Origin: an uncultured Oscillibacter sp.
GTDB lineage: Bacteria; Bacillota; Clostridia; Oscillospirales; Oscillospiraceae
Length of the DNA: 64,000 bases
Direction of reading: 5' to 3'
Assembly: GCA_910587705.1 (NCBI GenBank)
Contig: CAJUMX010000005.1
Span: 120,773-184,772, forward strand
Shown here: in pieces, positions 59,536 to 64,000 of the stretch
Layout of the letters: every line of letters starts with the position of its first letter
How positions within the stretch are numbered: the first letter of the stretch is position 1
Position numbers and translations under genes: made by a program
The notes under the pieces: model-generated
Seen by the model: only the letters and a program-made list of their open reading frames with translations
Told to the model about the DNA's origin: nothing
Database searches by the model: none

Positions 59536-61437
59536 ATGAACCGTCAGGAGGCAATGAGCCAATACGCCAGCGCCTTGAAGCAGGGCCGCAAGACCTATAA
59601 GGAGGCCCTGCTCCGGGGCCGCTACCCCTATCCACAGGTTCTGGATGAGATCATCAGCGATTCCATGGTGGCGGGGCAGACGGAGCTGGGGGTCATGGAA
59701 ATCCCCATTGACCAGATTGTGGGCACCAAGACGGCGGGCCGCCGCTCCGCCTTCTCGGCGGACTTCCTGCCCCTGCTGGACCCGGATTCGGAGTTTGCCG
59801 GAAAGTGGGTCAGCCTCTGCGAGGCCCATTTGGGGGACGAGGGCATCCGGGACCCCATCCGGTGCTATGAGTACTTTGGCCGCTTTTATGTTCAGGAGGG
59901 GAACAAGCGGGTCAGCGTCCTGCGGAGCTATGACGCGCCCACCATTCCCGCCTATGTCATCCGCATGCTCCCCGTCTGGACGGAGGACCCGGCGGTGGCG
60001 GCCTATTACGACTTCATGCAGTCTTTCCCGAAAACCAAGCTGTACCGGACCCGCTTCACCCGGGCGGGGAGCTTCGTCAAGCTCCAAAAGGCCCTGGGCT
60101 TTGAGCCGGATCACGTTTGGACGGAGGACGAGCGCCGCCGCTTTGCCGCGGGCTATACCTACTTCCAGGAGCCCTTTTTGAAGCTGGGCGGCGGGGAACT
60201 GCCCATCACCGTGGCGGACGCCATGCTGGTGTGGCTGAAGGTCTACAGCTTCGGGGACCTCATCGCCCTGTCCTCGGCCGAGCTTTTCAAGAGCGTCAAG
60301 GCCGTCTGGGCAGATGTCAAGGCCCTCTCCGAGCCCATCGCCGTCCGCACAGACACGCCGGAGGCTCCGGAGGAGACCCTTTTGGGCCGCCTCTTCAAGC
60401 CCAAGCAGCTAAGCTGCCTCCACGTGGCCTTTATCAGCGACCAACTGCCGGACCAGAGCGACTGGGCCCGGGCGCACGATCTGGGCCGGGAGTACCTGGA
60501 AACCGTTTTGGAGGACCGGGTGAAAACGGAGGTCTTTTACGGCGTCCGCCCCGGGGAGGAGGCGGAGGCGGCCATGGAGGAGGCCATTGAACACGGGGCC
60601 CAGCTCCTCTTTGCCATCACGCCGCCGCTGATCGGGGCTTGCCGGAAAACAGCGGCAAAGCACCCGGAGGTCCGGATTCTGAACTGCTCCGTCTCCATGC
60701 CCTACGCCGGGGTACGGACCTATTACAGCCGTATCTACGAGGCGAAGTACATTGCCGGAGCCATCGCCGGGGCTTTGAGCCGCAGCGGCCGCATCGGGTA
60801 TGTGGCCAGCAATCCCATTTTCGGCGTTCCCGCCAGCATCAACGCCTTTGCCCTGGGGGCTCAGCTCACGAACCCCCGGGCGGAGATCACCCTCCGTTGG
60901 TCCTGCGTGGAGGAGGACGCCCTGGATGCCCTGGCCTGGGAGGGGGTTTCCCTGATTTCCAACCGGGACATTCCCACGCCGGACCGTATCCGGGAGCCCT
61001 GGGGCCTGTGCCGCATTGAAAATGGGAAATTCCACTCCCTGGCCTCTCCCTACTGGCACTGGGGGAACGTCTACACGAACCTGATCCGCAGCGTCCTGTC
61101 CGGAGGCTGGGAGGCTCTGTCCGCTCCGGACGGTCAGGCGGTGAACTACTGGTGGGGCATGGACATCCGAGCGGTGGACATTCTGCTGGGAGACGATCTT
61201 CCCGCCGGGGTCCGCCATCTGGCGGGCATCCTCCGCAAGGGCATTATCGACGGCTCCATCCAGCCCTTCCCTGAGGCCACGCCGGAGAAAATTCTCCATA
61301 TGGACACCCTCCTGGAGTGTGTGCATGGCAGCATCCCCAAATATGAGGACCTGCTGCCCATGGCCCGGCCCATTGCCCGGCTCCAGGGCGTCTATCGGGA
61401 CGCCATTCCACCGGAGAAGGAGGACCCCATTCTGTGA
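59536..61437 (+). CDS. Intracellular receptor-like protein: ParB/Srx-like N-domain plus BMP ligand-binding domain
   Basis: A 633-residue protein with no signal peptide. Residues about 50-160 resemble the ParB/sulfiredoxin fold: VMEIPIDQIVGTKT, then IRCYEYFGRFYVQEGNKRVS (equivalent of the ParB E-G-N-R nucleotide/CTP-binding strand). Residues about 290-620 match basic membrane protein (BMP/PBP1-like nucleoside-binding) lobes: LHVAFISDQLP, FAITPPLIGACRKTAAKHPE, YYSRIYEAKYIAGAIAG, RIGYVASNP. BMP domains normally sit outside the membrane; here the protein would be cytosolic and could sense a purine nucleoside. The next gene overlaps it (GTGA). Confidence 0.72.
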   Translation: MNRQEAMSQYASALKQGRKTYKEALLRGRYPYPQVLDEIISDSMVAGQTELGVMEIPIDQIVGTKTAGRRSAFSADFLPLLDPDSEFAGKWVSLCEAHLGDEGIRDPIRCYEYFGRFYVQEGNKRVSVLRSYDAPTIPAYVIRMLPVWTEDPAVAAYYDFMQSFPKTKLYRTRFTRAGSFVKLQKALGFEPDHVWTEDERRRFAAGYTYFQEPFLKLGGGELPITVADAMLVWLKVYSFGDLIALSSAELFKSVKAVWADVKALSEPIAVRTDTPEAPEETLLGRLFKPKQLSCLHVAFISDQLPDQSDWARAHDLGREYLETVLEDRVKTEVFYGVRPGEEAEAAMEEAIEHGAQLLFAITPPLIGACRKTAAKHPEVRILNCSVSMPYAGVRTYYSRIYEAKYIAGAIAGALSRSGRIGYVASNPIFGVPASINAFALGAQLTNPRAEITLRWSCVEEDALDALAWEGVSLISNRDIPTPDRIREPWGLCRIENGKFHSLASPYWHWGNVYTNLIRSVLSGGWEALSAPDGQAVNYWWGMDIRAVDILLGDDLPAGVRHLAGILRKGIIDGSIQPFPEATPEKILHMDTLLECVHGSIPKYEDLLPMARPIARLQGVYRDAIPPEKEDPIL

Positions 61438-62048
61438 AATTGCTGTTACTGTCCGATAAAGAGAGCGAGTACCTGTGGGACTATTACCGTCCGGGCCGCC
61501 TGGACGGCATTGATCTGATTCTCTCCTGCGGGGACTTGAGCTCCAAGTATCTCACCTTCCTGGTGACCATGACAGGGAAGCCCCTGCTCTACGTCCACGG
61601 AAACCACGACAAGACCTATGACCTGCACCCTCCAGAGGGCTGTGACTGCGCGGAGGACCGCCTGACGACGGTAAAGGGCCTCCGTATTCTGGGCCTGGGG
61701 GGGAGCATCCAATACAGCGGCGGGCCCCACCAGTATACGGAGGCCCAAATGGCCCGCCGCATCCGGCGGCTCCGCTACCGTCTCTGGCGGTCGGGAGGCG
61801 TGGACATTGTGCTGACCCATTCGCCCATGCTGGGCTATGGGGATGGGGAGGACTATGCCCACCAGGGGTTTGAGAGCCTCTTGGCGCTTGTGGACAAGTA
61901 TCAGCCGAAGTATTTGATTCATGGACATGTGCATGTAAATTATGGGTTCCAGATTCCCCGGGTGCTCCAGCGGGGAGAGACGACCATTATCAACGCCTAT
62001 GAGCGGTATGTATTGGATTTGGAGAATCCGCCAAAGGCGGAGCGGTGA
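61434..62048 (+). CDS. Metallophosphoesterase
   Basis: A 204-residue calcineurin-type phosphoesterase: LLLSDKESEYLWDYY (first Asp, altered from DxH), DLILSCGDLSSKYL (GD), VHGNHD, THSPMLG and HGHVHVNYG carry the metal ligands. The first motif is S-D-K rather than D-x-H, which may alter the metal site. Its GTG start overlaps the receptor gene stop, so the two work as a pair. Substrate unknown. Confidence 0.85.
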   Translation: MKLLLLSDKESEYLWDYYRPGRLDGIDLILSCGDLSSKYLTFLVTMTGKPLLYVHGNHDKTYDLHPPEGCDCAEDRLTTVKGLRILGLGGSIQYSGGPHQYTEAQMARRIRRLRYRLWRSGGVDIVLTHSPMLGYGDGEDYAHQGFESLLALVDKYQPKYLIHGHVHVNYGFQIPRVLQRGETTIINAYERYVLDLENPPKAER

Positions 62049-62054
62049 GATTTG

Positions 62055-62309
62055 CTCGCCCTTCGGGCGGGGGGGGGAATGGCAACCAGCGATGGCTGGT
62101 GCAATGCACCCCCCATTTTCTCTTTTTCTTCCAGAAGAAAAAGAGAAAACGGGCCGTGCACGGTCCAAAAGAGAAAGAGAAGGATACGCGGGATGCGACG
62201 GGGGCGCGGCTGAATGAACGGCGGAGCCGGAATGATTTCCCACGCGCAATCAAATTGAGCGGGGGTTTGTCCTTCACCGAATGGACAAGCTCCTCCTTTC
62301 GCTGCCGCT
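62055..62309 (+). repeat. Dispersed structured element, copy 2
   Basis: Same hairpin chain as 27847-28098, starting seven bases after the phosphoesterase stop. The long stem reads TTTTCTCTTTTTCTT-CCAG-AAGAAAAAGAGAAAA: T62123 with A62142 replace G27913 with C27932 of copy 1, so pairing is kept by a double change. The final hairpin keeps TTGTCC/GGACAA while four loop bases differ. Downstream 62310-62370 shows no repeat. Confidence 0.85.
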
Positions 62310-62370
62310 ACCTTGGTGTTGGCTGTGGGCTTGGTTCCCTGTCTCTCGTCCTTCGTCTTTCGTCCCCCGT

Positions 62371-62412
62371 AAAAAAATCAGCCGTGAACCCAACAACGTG
62401 GTTCACGGCTGA
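62371..62412 (-). terminator. Terminator of the tRNA-Gly transcript
   Basis: TCAGCCGTGAACC / GGTTCACGGCTGA, 13 bp stem, with TTTTTTT on the minus strand (62377-62371). Confidence 0.92.
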
Positions 62413-62418
62413 AGGCGA

Positions 62419-62483
62419 AGGAATTCCCCGTCCGGCGCAGTTTTCCGCCAAGGGCGGGAAACGGAGCGGTAAGGGGAATTCCT
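62419..62483 (-). other. Nested hairpin between tRNA-Gly and its terminator
   Basis: An outer stem AGGAATTCCCC (62419-62429) / GGGGAATTCCT (62473-62483) encloses an inner stem GTTTTCCGCC / GGCGGGAAAC (62440-62449 / 62453-62462, one G-U). It begins four bases after the encoded CCA on the minus strand, so the tRNA precursor would carry a ~70-nt folded trailer. Confidence 0.65.
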
Positions 62484-62487
62484 GAGC

Positions 62488-62561
62488 TGGAGCAGGGTAC
62501 GGGAATCGAACCCGCCTCCACGGCTTGGGAAGCCGTTGTACTACCGATGTACTAACCCTGC
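62488..62561 (-). tRNA. tRNA-Gly (anticodon CCC)
   Basis: Folds on the minus strand: acceptor GCAGGGT/ACCCTGC, D-stem GTAC/GTAC, anticodon stem ACGGC/GCCGT with loop TTCCCAA (anticodon CCC, reads GGG), T-stem GCGGG/CCCGT with TTCGAAT loop, discriminator T and encoded CCA. Length 74. Confidence 0.95.
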
Positions 62562-62585
62562 ATATTCCATTGTCATAACACTGCC

Positions 62586-62614
62586 ATTATAACCGAACCT
62601 GGAGGAAAAATCAA
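62586..62614 (-). promoter_or_regulatory. Sigma-A promoter for tRNA-Gly
   Basis: Minus strand TTGATT (62614-62609), 17 bp, TATAAT (62591-62586), with the tRNA 5' end 25 bases after the -10. Confidence 0.85.
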
Positions 62615-62657
62615 GTCCTTTTCCGCCGTTCCTTGAAAAAATTCCCGGCGGCAAAAC

Positions 62658-62690
62658 ATCCGGCCCGTCCCTTCCGAGAACGGGCCGGAT
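62658..62690 (-). terminator. Terminator of the rpsF-ssb-rpsR operon
   Basis: ATCCGGCCCGT / ACGGGCCGGAT, 11 bp stem, followed by GTTTTG on the minus strand. Confidence 0.85.
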
Positions 62691-62712
62691 TCGTTTTCTC
62701 CGTATTCCTCCG

Positions 62713-62964
62713 TCAGTCGGTGACGTAGGGCAGCAGGGCAATCTGACGGGACCGCTTGATGGCCTCAGTCAGCTGGCGCTGGTGCATGGCGCAGGTGCCG
62801 GTGGTTCTGCGGGGCAGAATCTTGGCGCGCTCAGAGATGAAGCGGCGCAGCTTGGCGGCGTCCTTGTAATCGATATGCTCGCATTTCTCGGCGCAGAACT
62901 GGCAGACCTTGCGGCGCTTGCCCCGCGTCGGGCGGGCGGGCCGGGATTCACGATCGAAAGCCAT
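62713..62964 (-). CDS. rpsR: 30S ribosomal protein S18
   Basis: An 83-residue S18 with CQFCAEKCEHIDYKD (zinc-ribbon type, CxxC...C) and ARLRRFISERAKILPRRTTG-like core (KLRRFISERAKILPRRT), TGTCAMHQRQLTEAIKRSR. Binds S6 and 16S rRNA in the platform. AAAGGAGG precedes the ATG; 60 bases after ssb. Confidence 0.98.
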   Translation of the reverse strand: MAFDRESRPARPTRGKRRKVCQFCAEKCEHIDYKDAAKLRRFISERAKILPRRTTGTCAMHQRQLTEAIKRSRQIALLPYVTD

Positions 62965-63024
62965 GAGATTTCCTCCTTTATTCCGGTGTCCGGCGGGCGT
63001 TCCTCCCTCCGGAATCCATCAAAT

Positions 63025-63495
63025 TCAAAACGGCAGCTCGCCGTCCTCCTCGCCGATCTCAGCGAAATCAGACCCTCCTCCAAAGCCGGCGGCAGGGGCC
63101 CTGCCGGACGCGGCGGGGGCGCCGTAAGCGGGAGGCGCTCCGTAGGAGGAGCCGCCATATTCGCCGCCGCTGTCCCGTTTGGAGTCCCCGAAGTAGACAT
63201 TGTCCGCTACAACCTCGGCGCTGCGGCGTTTGCCGCCCTCCCGGTCGGTCCAGTCGCGAATCTGTAGGCGCCCCTCCACCACGGCCATGCGGCCCTTGGC
63301 GAAGTACTTGCTGACAAATTCCGCTGTGTTCCGCCAGGCTACCACGTCGATGAAATCCGTCTCCTTCTCGCCGCTCTGGGACTTGAAATCCCGGTCGCAG
63401 GCGATGGAAAAGGATGTGACGGCGGTACCGCTCTGGGTGCGGCGCAGTTCGGGGTCACGGGTCAGACGGCCCATGATGACGATTTTGTTCAGCAT
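63025..63495 (-). CDS. ssb: Single-stranded DNA-binding protein
   Basis: A 156-residue SSB: OB-fold from MLNKIVIMGRLTRDPELR through VEGRLQIRDWTDREGGKR, a Gly/Ser/Pro-rich linker (YGGSSYGAPPAYGAPAAS) and the acidic C-terminal tip EEDGELPF (variant of DDIPF) that recruits repair proteins. Lies between rpsF and rpsR as usual in Firmicutes. Confidence 0.97.
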   Translation of the reverse strand: MLNKIVIMGRLTRDPELRRTQSGTAVTSFSIACDRDFKSQSGEKETDFIDVVAWRNTAEFVSKYFAKGRMAVVEGRLQIRDWTDREGGKRRSAEVVADNVYFGDSKRDSGGEYGGSSYGAPPAYGAPAASGRAPAAGFGGGSDFAEIGEEDGELPF

Positions 63496-63508
63496 CCGGG
63501 GTTCCTCC

Positions 63509-63805
63509 TCACTCGCCTTTGCAGACGATCAGGGAACGCATGATGCCGTCGGTAATGCCTAGAACACGGTCCAGCTCCTTGGGGAAGGACGGTTCGCTGG
63601 TGAAGCTCATCAGCACATAGTAGCCGTCGTTTTTGTAGTCGATGGGATAGGCGAGACGCCGGGCGCCCCACTCCTCCACCTCGACGGCGGAGCCGTTCTG
63701 CTCAGCCAGGGTCTTGAACTTCGCAACCAGAGCGGCGATGTTCTCCTCCCCCTGTGCAGGGTCGATGATATACACGACCTCATAATTGGCAGTAACCTTT
63801 GCCAT
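63509..63805 (-). CDS. rpsF: 30S ribosomal protein S6
   Basis: A 98-residue S6: MAKVTANYEVVYIIDPAQ, WGARRLAYPIDYKNDGYYVLM and LGITDGIMRSLIV. AAAAGGAGG lies before ATG 63805; eleven codons upstream in frame lack a site. First gene of the S6-SSB-S18 operon; the 70-base leader contains a small hairpin CTCAT-CACAGA-ATGAG. Confidence 0.97.
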   Translation of the reverse strand: MAKVTANYEVVYIIDPAQGEENIAALVAKFKTLAEQNGSAVEVEEWGARRLAYPIDYKNDGYYVLMSFTSEPSFPKELDRVLGITDGIMRSLIVCKGE

Positions 63806-63910
63806 GTTTGCACCTCCTTTTGGACAAATGGCCCTCATTCTGTGATGAGAGCAAGGATATGCCTGCAGCTACAGACCTTTTCATTATATCGGAATTTTAA
63901 AAAATGTCAA
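63806..63910 (-). promoter_or_regulatory. rpsF promoter and leader
   Basis: Minus strand TTGACA (63910-63905), 16 bp, TATAAT (63888-63883). The leader (about 63876-63806) carries the hairpin CTCAT/ATGAG. In Firmicutes rpsF leaders often hold an S6:S18 autoregulation site; the required bulge sequence could not be confirmed by eye. Confidence 0.75.
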
Positions 63911-63970
63911 GGAAAAGTTTTGTTGATCTAGGTTAAAAATCTATCGGTGGATTCTATAATGTAACTTGAC

Positions 63971-63997
63971 AGTCGGACAACGATCGGTTGTCCGGCT
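63971..63997. other. Hairpin at the window edge
   Basis: AGTCGGACAAC-GATCG-GTTGTCCGGCT, an 11 bp stem with one G-T pair, overlapping a TTGACA at 63966-63971. It could be a terminator or an operator; the downstream side is outside the window. The stretch 63911-63965 shows nothing else. Confidence 0.45.
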
Positions 63998-64000
63998 GAT

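Overview
The window looks like chromosome of a high-GC, low-salt-type gut Clostridium relative, most likely an Oscillospiraceae member (Oscillibacter/Flavonifractor/Lawsonibacter-like). Reasons: Firmicute gene neighbourhoods (era-yqzL-recO, ackA-tmcAL, rpsF-ssb-rpsR), AGGAGG ribosome sites almost everywhere, an SLH-domain protein, a PdaA-like spore-cortex deacetylase, RNase J, HPr/enzyme I, and a Gram-positive SOS box in front of uvrB. The species is inferred from gene content only. The window is mostly ordinary housekeeping chromosome; no rRNA, CRISPR array, prophage or complete IS was seen.

Layout. 1-2.3 kb: the end of a probable TAXI solute receptor and its fused TRAP permease. 2.5-8.6 kb: MacA/MacB-type exporter and an SLH protein. 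8.7-11.9 kb: an AT-richer AbiH-like defence gene translationally coupled to mtnA and followed by a barrel-only pyruvate-kinase relative. 12.1-15.2 kb: DnaQ-like exonuclease, membrane nuclease, PdaA-like deacetylase, beta-helix acyltransferase. 15.2-18.2 kb: copper module csoR-copA with a CopZ-like domain fused to CopA. 18.2-20.0 kb: two unknown genes with matching starts and a repeat-bearing leader, then a nucleoside phosphorylase. 20.1-34.0 kb: DNA maintenance (mutS2, recO, era, uvrA, uvrB, radC) mixed with small enzymes. 34.5-42.9 kb: RNase J, DUF421/DUF4363 pair, acetyltransferase, ackA, tmcAL, a PdaC/DUF3298-type lipoprotein. 42.9-49.6 kb: tetR-tolC-adaptor-RND operon, a tripartite pump unusual for a Firmicute. 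49.7-56.7 kb: XRE-controlled membrane protein, orphan zinc-binding lipoprotein, TIGR04076-HMA fusion, nitroreductase, a type I toxin-antitoxin locus, HD protein, DEAD helicase. 56.8-62.0 kb: ptsH-ptsI, HIT protein, and an intracellular ParB/BMP-like receptor coupled to a phosphoesterase. 62.5-63.8 kb: tRNA-Gly(CCC) and rpsF-ssb-rpsR.

Most notable signals outside ordinary genes: (1) a ~250 bp element present twice (27847-28098 and 62055-62309), about 91% identical by hand alignment, made of consecutive hairpins, with a compensatory base-pair change in its longest stem; (2) a ~65 bp tandem repeat beside the first copy in which the hairpin payload differs between units; (3) a second dispersed ~70 bp repeat (34041-34113, 53091-53159); (4) a small-peptide toxin with a convergent antisense RNA at 53987-54188; (5) operator arrays that are readable base by base in front of csoR, tetR and an XRE regulator; (6) an in-frame internal ribosome site that could make a free copper chaperone from the copA gene. 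All similarity statements are from recognition of motifs; no database search was possible.
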